DNA of 64,000 nt from Sulfitobacter sp. DSM 110093 (lineage in GTDB: Bacteria > Pseudomonadota > Alphaproteobacteria > Rhodobacterales > Rhodobacteraceae). The notes beneath the pieces were generated by a model that was given only the letters and a program-made list of their open reading frames with translations, made no database searches and was not told the origin of the DNA. How positions within the stretch are numbered: position 1 is the stretch's first letter; every line of letters starts with the position of its first letter. Shown here in pieces: positions 1 through 7,884 of this stretch. The DNA lies in the NCBI RefSeq assembly GCF_022788715.1, contig NZ_CP085167.1, positions 617,001 through 681,000 on the forward strand, given 5' to 3'. Both the position numbers and the translations under genes were made by a program.

Positions 1-956
1 TGCCCTATGAGACCAACGAAACCCTCTTTGAGCTACGGGAGAAGCCGGAGCATTTGATCATCATCGGTGGCGGGCCTATCGGCATTGAAATGGCGCAGGC
101 CCATGTGCGGATGGGCTGCAAGGTTACGGTGATCGAAGGCAGTCGTGCGCTTGGCAAGGATGATCCAGAGCTGGCCGAAGTTGTTTTGCAAACCATGCGC
201 GACGAAGGTGTGGTCTTCGAAGAGGGCAGTGATGCCGCCAAAATCAGCGGCGCGGCGGGCGCGATCACGGTTGAAACCAAGGATGGCCGGGTGATCAATG
301 GCTCGCATCTGCTGATGGCCGTGGGCCGCAAGAGCAATATCGACCGGCTGGACCTCGATAAAGCGGGGGTGGAGACCACCAAGGCGGGCATCAAGGTGGA
401 CGACAGCCTGCGCAGCAGCAACCGCCGCGTCTATGCCATTGGCGACGTGGCGGGCGGTCTGCAATTCACCCATGTGGCAGGCTATCACGCCGGGGTGGTG
501 ATCCGCTCGATCCTGTTTGGCCTGCCGAGCAAGACCAAGCTGAATCATATCCCTTGGGTCACCTATGCCGCGCCGGAACTGGCACAGGTTGGGCTGACCG
601 AGGCGCAGGCGCATGGGGAACATGGGGATAAGCTGGAGGTTGTGCGTTTTCACTATAACCACAACGACCGCGCCATCGCCGAGCGTCAGACGAAAGGTTT
701 TATTAAGGTTATGGTGGTTAAAGGTCGCCCAGTTGGTGCCAGTATCGTGGGCCATCAAGCGGGTGAATTGATTTCTTTGTGGTCGCTGGCGCTGGTCAAT
801 AGCATGAAGATGAGCCAAATTGCGGCTATGGTCGCCCCTTACCCCACGATCTCGGAGATTAACAAACGCGCTGCGGGTGCCTATTTCAGCCCGCGCCTGT
901 TTGAAAGCGCGCTGGTCAAGACGGTCGTGCGGGCTGTGCAGCGCTTGCTGGCTTGA
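1..956 (+). CDS. FAD/NAD(P)-dependent disulfide oxidoreductase family protein (5' end outside window)
   Basis: The reading frame is open from the first bases of the window, so the N-terminal FAD-binding part is missing; an internal TTG at 54 is not a convincing start. Visible parts are the NAD(P)-binding Rossmann motif IIGGGPIGIEMAQ at the left edge, the second FAD motif YAIGDVAGG about 40% of the way in, and a C-terminal dimerisation domain. This is the layout of the dihydrolipoamide dehydrogenase / mercuric reductase family. The redox-active CxxxxC would lie in the missing part, so disulfide activity cannot be confirmed. It ends 8 bp before a sensor kinase on the same strand, suggesting one operon. 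Substrate unknown. Confidence 0.85.
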   Translation, partial: PYETNETLFELREKPEHLIIIGGGPIGIEMAQAHVRMGCKVTVIEGSRALGKDDPELAEVVLQTMRDEGVVFEEGSDAAKISGAAGAITVETKDGRVINGSHLLMAVGRKSNIDRLDLDKAGVETTKAGIKVDDSLRSSNRRVYAIGDVAGGLQFTHVAGYHAGVVIRSILFGLPSKTKLNHIPWVTYAAPELAQVGLTEAQAHGEHGDKLEVVRFHYNHNDRAIAERQTKGFIKVMVVKGRPVGASIVGHQAGELISLWSLALVNSMKMSQIAAMVAPYPTISEINKRAAGAYFSPRLFESALVKTVVRAVQRLLA

Positions 957-964
957 GATAGCTT

Positions 965-2350
965 ATGATCCACTCGCTTTCTGGCCGTCTGCTGATCCTC
1001 ACCACCATCTTTGTGATGCTGGCCGAAGTGCTGATCTTTGTTCCTTCGATCGCGCGATTCCGCGAGGAATATATGCTGACGCGGTTGGAAAGGGCGCAGA
1101 TTGCGTCATTGGCGCTGCTGGCTGACGACATGCTCGACCCGGAGCTGGAAGAGGAGCTGCTGCGCAACGCCGAAGTTTTCAACGTCGTCTTGCGCCGGGA
1201 TGAGGCGCGGCAGCTGATGTTGGCCTCTCCCATGCCGCGCACCGTGTCGCAAACCTATGACCTGCGTGATGCCACTGCGATGGTGCTGATCCGCGACGCG
1301 ATGCTGCGGCTGTTCCGGCCCGGCAATGAAGTTGTGCGGGTGATCGGTGCACCCGTGCGCGAGGCGGGGTTGTTGATCGAAGTAACGATGGAAACCGCGC
1401 CGATGCGTGTCGCCATGCTCGACTACGGGATTCGGATCCTGATGTTGTCGGCGGTGATCTCGGTTATTACGGCGGTGCTTTTGTTTTTTGCCATGCGTGC
1501 CTTGTTGCTAAAGCCGATCAAGCGGGTGGCGGGCCATATGCAGCGCTATGCCGCCGCGCCCGAAGATGCGCGCCGAATCTTTGAGCCATCCTCCAGCGTG
1601 ACCGAGCTGCGCGAGGCCGAAGAGGCGCTGAAAAAGCTGCAAACAGACCTGACGCAGGCGCTGAAACAGAAAGAGCGATTGGCCCAACTTGGCAGCGCGG
1701 TGAGCAAGATCAGCCATGACCTGCGCAATATCCTAACCTCGGCGCAGCTGTTCACCGACCGCATTGAGATGTCAGAAGACCCTACCGTCAAGCGCATGGC
1801 GCCAAAACTGGTTGGTTCGATCACCCGCGCGGTTCATCTGTGCGAATCGACGCTGGCTTTCGGCAAGGCCGAAGAGCCGGGGCCGACGCTGACCCTTATG
1901 GCGCTGGATGAACTGGTAGAAGAGGTGATTGATGGCGAACGCCTTGCCGATCCCGAAAGCGAGATCAGCTTTGCTGCCGACATTCCTGCCCATCTGACTG
2001 TGCGTGCGGACCCTGAACAGATGTACCGCGTGCTGGCTAACCTGATGCGCAACGCCCGTCAGGCGATCATAGCCACCGGCAAGCCGGGTGAGGTGCATCT
2101 GCGTGCCGAAGATGGGGCAGGGGCCTGGTGCATCACAGTCAGCGATACCGGCCCGGGCCTGCCGCCCAAAGCGCGCGAACATCTGTTTACGGCGTTTCAG
2201 GGCGGTGCGCGCAAGGGCGGATCGGGGCTGGGTTTGGTTATCGCGTCGGAACTGGTGCGCGGCCATGGCGGCACTTTGGCGCTGCGCAGCACTGGGCCCG
2301 AAGGCACGGTTTTTGACATTACCCTGCCCAAGGGCGACGGCACTTTATAA
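965..2350 (+). CDS. HAMP-domain sensor histidine kinase
   Basis: 461 aa. Two membrane helices (about residues 8-28 and 155-179) flank a periplasmic segment of roughly 125 residues. HAMP linker follows, then a coiled stretch, and an H-box with phosphoacceptor His251 in SKISHDLRNILTSA. The N-box (NLMRNARQAI) and glycine-rich boxes (DTGPGLPP, GGSGLGLVIA) of a GHKL ATPase complete the protein. It starts 8 bp after the oxidoreductase, so the two are probably co-transcribed. No response regulator adjoins it, so its partner is unknown. The SHDLRN form of the H-box differs from the common SHELRTPL. Confidence 0.9.
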   Translation: MIHSLSGRLLILTTIFVMLAEVLIFVPSIARFREEYMLTRLERAQIASLALLADDMLDPELEEELLRNAEVFNVVLRRDEARQLMLASPMPRTVSQTYDLRDATAMVLIRDAMLRLFRPGNEVVRVIGAPVREAGLLIEVTMETAPMRVAMLDYGIRILMLSAVISVITAVLLFFAMRALLLKPIKRVAGHMQRYAAAPEDARRIFEPSSSVTELREAEEALKKLQTDLTQALKQKERLAQLGSAVSKISHDLRNILTSAQLFTDRIEMSEDPTVKRMAPKLVGSITRAVHLCESTLAFGKAEEPGPTLTLMALDELVEEVIDGERLADPESEISFAADIPAHLTVRADPEQMYRVLANLMRNARQAIIATGKPGEVHLRAEDGAGAWCITVSDTGPGLPPKAREHLFTAFQGGARKGGSGLGLVIASELVRGHGGTLALRSTGPEGTVFDITLPKGDGTL

Positions 2351-2426
2351 ACTTTCGAAGAAAATTGCATTTCCTCAAAACGAGGGCTTGCAACTCTCCG
2401 GGGGTAAGACTAAACCCCCGCTTAGT

Positions 2427-2503
2427 GGACCGATAGCTCAGCTGGATAGAGTACCTGACTACGAATCAGGGGGTCGGGGGTTCGAATCCTCCTCGGTCCG
2501 CCA
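2427..2503 (+). tRNA. tRNA-Arg (anticodon ACG)
   Basis: 77 nt cloverleaf. Acceptor arm GGACCGA pairs with TCGGTCC, followed by an encoded G and terminal CCA. The anticodon stem CCTGA/TCAGG encloses loop CTACGAA, giving anticodon ACG at 2461-2463. The T arm contains GGTTCGAATCC. It should decode CGN arginine codons after A34 deamination. Its 3' end is duplicated at 17604-17625, marking it as an integration site. Confidence 0.97.
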
Positions 2504-2505
2504 CT
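2484..2505 (+). repeat. attL-like direct repeat (3' end of tRNA-Arg)
   Basis: The last 20 bases of the tRNA plus two following bases (begins GAATCCTCCTCGG, ends CGCCACT) recur at 17604-17625 with one mismatch (C2498 versus T17618). Same orientation, 15.1 kb apart. This is the typical product of tyrosine-recombinase integration into a tRNA gene, with the intact tRNA on the integrase side. Confidence 0.8.
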
Positions 2506-2637
2506 TCTCCAAAAGCCTTTCAGTAGGTGATTGATCTGGGACGGAAATAGTGAATAACGAGAGCCAGCGGCTTTTGATTGCATGACTATTTGCGTGACAT
2601 TCGGGTATAGTGGCTGCTCTTGCATATAGAAGCCGCC

Positions 2638-2799
2638 ATGCCCAAAGCCTTAAAGCTGACCCTGCGCGGCGAGACTTGGTATCTCATGCGGCGAATCCCG
2701 AAGCGGTATGAGCATGTTGAAACGCGCAGAAGAATCGTCTCTATTTCGCGCGAGACAGACTCTTACATCCTGACATGCCAAAAGGCTCTTACATCCTGA
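2638..2799 (+). pseudogene. Truncated integrase (tyrosine recombinase) N-terminus, remnant
   Basis: A 53-codon ORF starting MPKALKLTLRGETWYLMRRI resembles the N-terminal start of alphaproteobacterial phage/island integrases (short basic start, WYxxRRIPKRY). It lies 135 bp after the tRNA-Arg gene and points away from it, the usual place for an island integrase. It ends at a TGA inside a 26-bp tandem duplication, and no catalytic R..HxxR..Y domain follows. The assignment rests on a short stretch and on position, so it is moderate. Confidence 0.6.
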
Positions 2800-2812
2800 C
2801 ATGCCAGAAGGC
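2761..2812 (+). repeat. 26-bp tandem duplication in the integrase remnant
   Basis: 2761-2786 and 2787-2812 are the same 26-mer (begins TCTTACATCCTGACATGCCA) with one difference (A versus G). As 26 is not a multiple of three, the duplication shifts the frame of the integrase remnant and creates its stop. Removing one copy extends the frame only a little, so further decay occurred downstream. Confidence 0.9.
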
Positions 2813-2878
2813 GCCGCAGGATACAGTGCAAAACCGGCATTGTTAAAGGCTAAGATCGAGGCTCCCGCCAAGTGCCAC

Positions 2879-3559
2879 TTACTCAGCCGCCTCCAGACAC
2901 AAAGCCGATCGTACAGCACGGATAGCGTTCGTAAGCGGCATCTCATCCGCAGCGCTATCCAGAACTTCATTCAGCGCTCTGCGCGTCTTATTCCCTACGA
3001 AACCGTCTATCGGGCCCGGATCAGCCCCCGCTTCTACAAGCAACATCTGAAGTGTCATGCCTTCGGTTTCGCCCTGAATTTCCTCAGCACTGCAAGGGGA
3101 AGGGCTCTCGGCCTCCGGTTCCGGGTCGGTGTTGTCGATGGCGGGCGCGGCTTGTGGTGGTTCGGGCTCGGGCTCACTGACGGTTAGCACTTCGCCACGC
3201 AGGCAGGAGGTCAGGCGGTTGGTGATTGCGAAAGCCTCTGCTGGCGGGCTGCCATTGGTATTGGTCGCACACTCTTGGGCTTGGTCCGGGCAGGCAAAGG
3301 TGATCTCCCAGCCTGCGCGCTCCCTGCTGGGTTTCAAATAGCCTTCGCCGTTCGCATACATCGCATAGAGAAACCCCCTGATTGTACCTTCCTGCCAAAG
3401 GCCGGGAAACTGGGGGGAAGGGACATCGGCATGGCGGGTGACCACGTCGATGGCGCTGGGAAATGGCGTATCGAAGGTGGACGAGACGCAGGGCGCCGTA
3501 TCGGCCATGGCCGCCGGTGCGCAAAGCGCGAGCAGGAGGTGCAAGGCGGCCCTGTTCAC
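2879..3559 (-). CDS. Exported protein with C-terminal peptidoglycan-binding-like domain
   Basis: About 226 aa from a GTG start whose GTGA overlaps the stop of the upstream DUF3131 gene. A signal peptide (MNRAALHLLLALCAPAAMADT) is followed by a small Cys-containing domain, a Pro/Glu-rich linker (about residues 125-155), and a C-terminal module with MLLVEAGADPGPIDGFVGNK and TRRAL, the pattern of PG_binding_1 domains (xDPGxxDGxxGxxTRxA). The longer frame upstream of the GTG is antisense-like read-through of the preceding gene and lacks a signal peptide. Last gene of the glycan operon; it could anchor or localise the glycan machinery at the cell wall (inference). Confidence 0.75.
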   Translation of the reverse strand: MNRAALHLLLALCAPAAMADTAPCVSSTFDTPFPSAIDVVTRHADVPSPQFPGLWQEGTIRGFLYAMYANGEGYLKPSRERAGWEITFACPDQAQECATNTNGSPPAEAFAITNRLTSCLRGEVLTVSEPEPEPPQAAPAIDNTDPEPEAESPSPCSAEEIQGETEGMTLQMLLVEAGADPGPIDGFVGNKTRRALNEVLDSAADEMPLTNAIRAVRSALCLEAAE

Positions 3560-4908
3560 GGGGCCGCGTGGATCAGAGGGCCGTGAACCCGAAAGGCGAG
3601 GGCGGCGAGAATCGTCGCATTCGTATTCGTGGTGATCGATACGTTGGTCGAACCGTCTTCTTCGTAGATGCCTTCGGGCCAACCCCGTTCCATATCCGCG
3701 AGCGGCGCAATCGCGGCAATCAATTCGCGGGTGTAGTCCGTGCCAAACAGGGCATCCATCGCAAAGGATACCTTGGTGGTGATGGTGCGTTTGCTGTCCA
3801 GACGCTCCCCTTTGAAGGTCATCACCGCCCAAGGGGCGCCGCCGCCCCAGACCGAGGCGTAGGCGAAATAGGGCGCTTCGTCCAAATGCGACTCGCTCAC
3901 GGCGGTAAGTATGCCAGTCTCACGATAGCGGGCCTCCTGGGCCTTATAGATGGCGGTCGCGAACCGGTGCGAGCGGGCATCGAAGCCGAATTCCAAGCCG
4001 TCAAAGATATAGGGCTCGCTGACGGTGAAGGCGGGGGTGACGTTGCGATGCAGCCGCGTATCGACGGGGATGGGCTGGCCCAGCACGTCTTTCACCATCA
4101 AGTGATCTTCGGCACGGTAGGCATTTACCATATCATAACCGAAAAGCATCATGGCTTTCGCGGCATATTGTTCGTAGCCGACCCGCCCTTCCTGATCGCG
4201 GCGCAGGTTGTCATCGGCGATATTGCCTCCAATCAGCCGCCCGTCTTCGACCATTTGGGTAAGGTCCCATTTATCGAGCAAGGCGGTGACATCGGGTGCC
4301 AGTTCGGGATAGCGGTTTGCGACCTGCCCAAGCGCGCCGACCATGCGCGCGATGTCTAGGGCCGACCAACCCAGCCCCCGCTCGACCGGGCGATTGCCGT
4401 AGTCAACCAGTTCGGCAGTTTGGACGTTATAGGCCTTGTTGGGCAGGATATCGTCGAACAAACGCAAGGCGCTGAGGGTTTCTACAGCCAGTGATATGCG
4501 GGCTTCCGCTTCTTCAGGCTCAATCAAACCGAGCAGCTCGGCAGATATGACAGCGATGAAGTAAGACCCGGTTTCCCACATGGTCGTGGAGGGGTATTTA
4601 TCGGCAGAGTTCACCAACCCCGTCGTCTCGTGGGTGTTATTCTCAAAGTAGCGCCAAGCGATCCGGGCATATTCAAGGTCATCTTCGGTGGCCTCGCCAG
4701 TGATCGCTAGCGGTAATGGCTCAACGGTTTCGAAAGCGGCAAGGTGGGATTGATTTTTCACGGCAGAAGGCTCCGTTGGCTCTGTGCTGTCTGTCGCGCG
4801 CTTATCAATGGTATTTTCGAGGGTTACAACGAGCGCCAGCCCAAGGCCCAATGCCATGAGGAATGTAATATGGCTGCGAGCCTTTATCAGATTAGAACGA
4901 AAGCTCAT
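3556..4908 (-). CDS. Membrane-anchored DUF3131 domain protein (glycan operon)
   Basis: 450 aa. The start at 4908 is chosen because its ATG overlaps the glycosyltransferase stop (ATGA); an in-frame ATG 12 codons upstream is possible. One N-terminal membrane helix (about residues 11-31), a short low-complexity spacer, then a long helical domain recognised as DUF3131 by landmarks such as YARIAWRYFENN, GLVNSADKYPSTTMWETGSY, NKAYNVQTAELVDYG, GWSALDIARM and GYEQYAAKAMML. The function of DUF3131 is not established; it occurs beside beta-glucan or exopolysaccharide genes and is suspected to be glycosidase-like. Topology predicts a periplasmic domain held at the inner membrane. A second, soluble DUF3131 gene lies in the same operon. 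Confidence 0.85.
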   Translation of the reverse strand: MSFRSNLIKARSHITFLMALGLGLALVVTLENTIDKRATDSTEPTEPSAVKNQSHLAAFETVEPLPLAITGEATEDDLEYARIAWRYFENNTHETTGLVNSADKYPSTTMWETGSYFIAVISAELLGLIEPEEAEARISLAVETLSALRLFDDILPNKAYNVQTAELVDYGNRPVERGLGWSALDIARMVGALGQVANRYPELAPDVTALLDKWDLTQMVEDGRLIGGNIADDNLRRDQEGRVGYEQYAAKAMMLFGYDMVNAYRAEDHLMVKDVLGQPIPVDTRLHRNVTPAFTVSEPYIFDGLEFGFDARSHRFATAIYKAQEARYRETGILTAVSESHLDEAPYFAYASVWGGGAPWAVMTFKGERLDSKRTITTKVSFAMDALFGTDYTRELIAAIAPLADMERGWPEGIYEEDGSTNVSITTNTNATILAALAFRVHGPLIHAAP

Positions 4909-6731
4909 GCGTTCGGCTCCTCTTGGGTTTGTTCGGGTTGCCATAGGGCTGCGCGGATCATTCCGGCCATGGCCAAGCAGTTATTAAGACCCCAAAGAAT
5001 ATTCGCCACAACACCACCAGCAGAATGCCCAGTGCCGCCATAGATCAAGGCGCCGATGCCCCAAAGGGCACCAATGGCGGTAAAGATGATCACGGCCATT
5101 TGCGGGCGAACAAGCTCAAGAAAATTTCCTGTTTGTCGGGTTTTTGGGGTCACCTTGAAAGAGATTTTCTCTCCCTTGGCGACAGCCAGTAGCGCTTTCA
5201 TGCCCAGCGGAAAAAAGGCGAGGTAGCTGCTTTTGGCGGCATAACCCGCAATCCCCCAGGTGCCGACCATGATTGCGAGTTCTAGCGTGACGAGGAAGGG
5301 GATCAGGCGGAAAAAGAACTCGTCCGAGTAGGCAGAAACGGGCGAAGCACCGGTAAAGAGATACACGACTGGGGCAAAGAGAAAGACAATGTTCCACAAC
5401 GGCGCCAGATAGGAATAGAATGTGGTGCCATACATAAGCCGCTGGCCGATCGACAGGCCACGGCGAAACAGCGGATTGTCGTTCTTGAGAATATCCAAGC
5501 TGCCGCCCGCATATTTAAAGCGTTGCACGGTCCATGTCAGCAGGTCCTGGGGCGACAGCATCTTGCTTTCGACCATCGGATGCTGCTTTGACTTCCAGCC
5601 GCGTTCGCTATCCGAATGCAGGACAATCGACGTGTAGATGTCTTCGGAGACGTGGAACCGATAGGGCGTCAGAACCTCTGTTGCGGCGGATTCCGTGCGG
5701 ATGGCTGCCATCAAATCCTGGGCAATCTCGCGCTCCTTGCTGGAGACGGTGATATTCTCTTCGACTGCGAAAGACCGCTGTTCGACCTTGTCGCCGAAAC
5801 TGCGCAAGGCGGCCTCCATCACCGCCTCGCGGCGATGGATAGAACCGGCCCCGCAACAGAAGGCGGCATTCACCCAATTCCGACGCCGCAGGATGATGTC
5901 GTAAAACATCTTGGGGTCGTTGACGAAGGGATCCGCACCGTAAACCACAGGCCCAATCGCCCGCTCGACCGCGCGGCCGATCTTGTCGCCAAACCGACCG
6001 AAGCGGCGCTGCAGTTTGTCGGTCAGATGCTCTCCGGCGGGCAGGTCGTAGAACCACTGTGGCGTTTGAACCCAGGCCATTTTCTTGTCCCGGAAATAGC
6101 CCATCGTATGTTCGAGGAACGTCGGGAAAGGGCGGGTGTCCGCGTCGCAGATCACCATGAAATCGCCCGAGGTCTGTTCCATCGCGTTGCGGAGATTGCC
6201 AGCTTTGAAACCTTCGTTCGTGCTGCGGGTGATGTAGTTTGCCCCCTCCGCTTCGGTGACGACGCGCATTTCGGGGCGGCGGCCATCGTCAAGAATATGG
6301 ATGCGTATGTCGATCGGGTGGGGGTAGGTCATTTGCTTTGCATCAAGGATCCCGAGCCGCACCAGCTCGGGGTCTTCGTCATAGGTGGCAAACATCACAT
6401 CGACCGAGATTGGCCGGTCCCCTTCGGGATGGCCATCGACGACATCCGACAGAACTGCCGGGGGGCTTTCGATCTTGAGCGGATCGTCTTTCCAAAGATT
6501 GAAAACGAACAGCAACATGCCGAAATATGCACAGGTTTCGGCCAGCACCAAGGGCAGCGCAAACCACATGGCGTCGGGGTTCAGCGAATGGGCCCACCGC
6601 CACCAAATGTACCAGCCCCCGACAACCAGGGCGATTGTCGCAAGGAACTGCCAGAGCATTTCACGCAGTGGCGAATAGGGTAGCGGCGGCTCCGGCTGGC
6701 GGTCTTCAAACTTGAGGAAATAATCGTCCAT
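4905..6731 (-). CDS. Membrane family 2 glycosyltransferase (cellulose synthase / MdoH-like)
   Basis: 608 aa; start at 6731, one base after the acyltransferase stop; a longer frame exists but runs into that gene. Two N-terminal helices (about 25-45 and 55-80), a cytosolic GT-A domain, and C-terminal helices (about 440-595). Catalytic landmarks: D148-D149 (ILDDGRRPEM), DAD at 196-198, a TED-like SED at 362-364, and QRFKY at 403-407 in place of the usual QxxRW. This matches processive GT2 enzymes that polymerise and export beta-glucans. No PilZ domain is visible, so direct c-di-GMP activation as in BcsA is not indicated. Product unknown; neighbours suggest an acylated periplasmic or surface glucan. 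Confidence 0.9.
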   Translation of the reverse strand: MDDYFLKFEDRQPEPPLPYSPLREMLWQFLATIALVVGGWYIWWRWAHSLNPDAMWFALPLVLAETCAYFGMLLFVFNLWKDDPLKIESPPAVLSDVVDGHPEGDRPISVDVMFATYDEDPELVRLGILDAKQMTYPHPIDIRIHILDDGRRPEMRVVTEAEGANYITRSTNEGFKAGNLRNAMEQTSGDFMVICDADTRPFPTFLEHTMGYFRDKKMAWVQTPQWFYDLPAGEHLTDKLQRRFGRFGDKIGRAVERAIGPVVYGADPFVNDPKMFYDIILRRRNWVNAAFCCGAGSIHRREAVMEAALRSFGDKVEQRSFAVEENITVSSKEREIAQDLMAAIRTESAATEVLTPYRFHVSEDIYTSIVLHSDSERGWKSKQHPMVESKMLSPQDLLTWTVQRFKYAGGSLDILKNDNPLFRRGLSIGQRLMYGTTFYSYLAPLWNIVFLFAPVVYLFTGASPVSAYSDEFFFRLIPFLVTLELAIMVGTWGIAGYAAKSSYLAFFPLGMKALLAVAKGEKISFKVTPKTRQTGNFLELVRPQMAVIIFTAIGALWGIGALIYGGTGHSAGGVVANILWGLNNCLAMAGMIRAALWQPEQTQEEPNA

Positions 6732-6732
6732 T

Positions 6733-7884
6733 CTATGCACCAGCCAATGGCTTGGCCTTGCGCCGTTCCCAAGGCAGCGGGCCAAGGCCGATCGTCCATG
6801 CCACCATGGCCCCTTTGGAAAGCCCATAGGCCACCGCGAAAGACAGCGGCAGCGCCACCGTGTAGCGGGACAGGACAAGCAGCCAAGGTTGCATCATCTG
6901 GGACAGACCCGTTTTGAACACGAAGATATCAAAGAGGTCGATGACAAATGGATGCACAAGATACACCCCAAAACTGAACCTCGCGAAGAACGACCATTGC
7001 TTTGACCACGGCAGGAACTGCCCGCCAAGAAAGACAAAAAATACAAAGACAGGCATCAAGAAATGCCCGTAAAAGTCCCAGCCGCTTCTGATGCCCCAAC
7101 CGCCGGTTTCATAGGCGATGGCAAAAAAGGGCAGGGTCGCGATATAGGCCAAGCCCGCGAAATAGAACGCAGCGCGCCGGATCAGACGAGATTCGCCTCT
7201 GGGAATGCCGTCCTTCCACAGGCCATAGATCGCGAAGGCGGCCAACCCGTATCCGACATAGCCGAATATTTTCAGCGCACGAATGATGTAGTCGCGGAAA
7301 AAGGGATCAATCCCGGTGCCCCAGATAAACGCCTGCGCGCTGTTCATGACGCCTATGGTCACCAGCACCGCGAAGCCGAACATGGGATAACGCATTGCGA
7401 CCCGCATCACCGGATAGAACAAGAACAGGGCAAAGAGCGTAGGCAAAAAGTGCATGTGGTACTGGGACTTGCCCAAGATGAGATAGCCCGCCCAGTTCTT
7501 CAGATCGGTGATCTGATCCCAGATATAGGGCGTGTAGCCAAACGCCTCTGCCTTCGCCAAACGGAAGAACACATAGAAGAATGTCCAAAAGACGAAAGGC
7601 ACCAGCAGCCGTTTGGCTTGCTGCCCGATTGCCGTCCCGTAGCCCGGCATCTTTCTATCGACCCGCATTGCCATCAGGAAAAGCGAAAACATAAAGAACA
7701 TCTCGGAGCCCGAGAATTCGCCGATTGATCGCAGGAACACCGGAATAAGGCGCGCTGCGGGTTCTGCATCGGCAAATGGCTGCCCCGAAAAATCCGTGGA
7801 GGAGTGGATCAGCACAACGCCAATCGCCGCAAAAACCCGGTTTGCGTCAAACCACAACAGTCTTGTCTTGCTGCTTTGGCTCAT
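6733..7884 (-). CDS. Acyltransferase family 3 membrane protein (OpgC/Oac-like)
   Basis: 383 aa; ATG at 7884 overlaps the stop of the upstream DUF3131 gene (ATGA). About ten membrane helices. The first carries FDANRVFAAIGVVLIHSS, the Arg/His signature of acyltransferase family 3; other landmarks are SEMFFMFSLFLMAMR and FGVYLVHPFVID. Members move acyl groups such as succinyl or acetyl across the inner membrane onto glycans (OpgC on periplasmic glucans, OafA on O-antigen). One base separates its stop from the glycosyltransferase start, so it probably decorates that product. Acyl group not predictable. Confidence 0.88.
   Translation of the reverse strand: MSQSSKTRLLWFDANRVFAAIGVVLIHSSTDFSGQPFADAEPAARLIPVFLRSIGEFSGSEMFFMFSLFLMAMRVDRKMPGYGTAIGQQAKRLLVPFVFWTFFYVFFRLAKAEAFGYTPYIWDQITDLKNWAGYLILGKSQYHMHFLPTLFALFLFYPVMRVAMRYPMFGFAVLVTIGVMNSAQAFIWGTGIDPFFRDYIIRALKIFGYVGYGLAAFAIYGLWKDGIPRGESRLIRRAAFYFAGLAYIATLPFFAIAYETGGWGIRSGWDFYGHFLMPVFVFFVFLGGQFLPWSKQWSFFARFSFGVYLVHPFVIDLFDIFVFKTGLSQMMQPWLLVLSRYTVALPLSFAVAYGLSKGAMVAWTIGLGPLPWERRKAKPLAGA

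Noticed and set aside
2399..2420. Terminator between the sensor kinase and tRNA-Arg
   Set aside because: CGGGGGT/ACCCCCG forms a stem but no T run follows and it abuts the tRNA; may equally be tRNA leader structure.
5616..6683. 355-codon ORF on the plus strand
   Set aside because: Fully antisense to the glycosyltransferase, with no recognisable motif; a shadow of a GC-rich gene.
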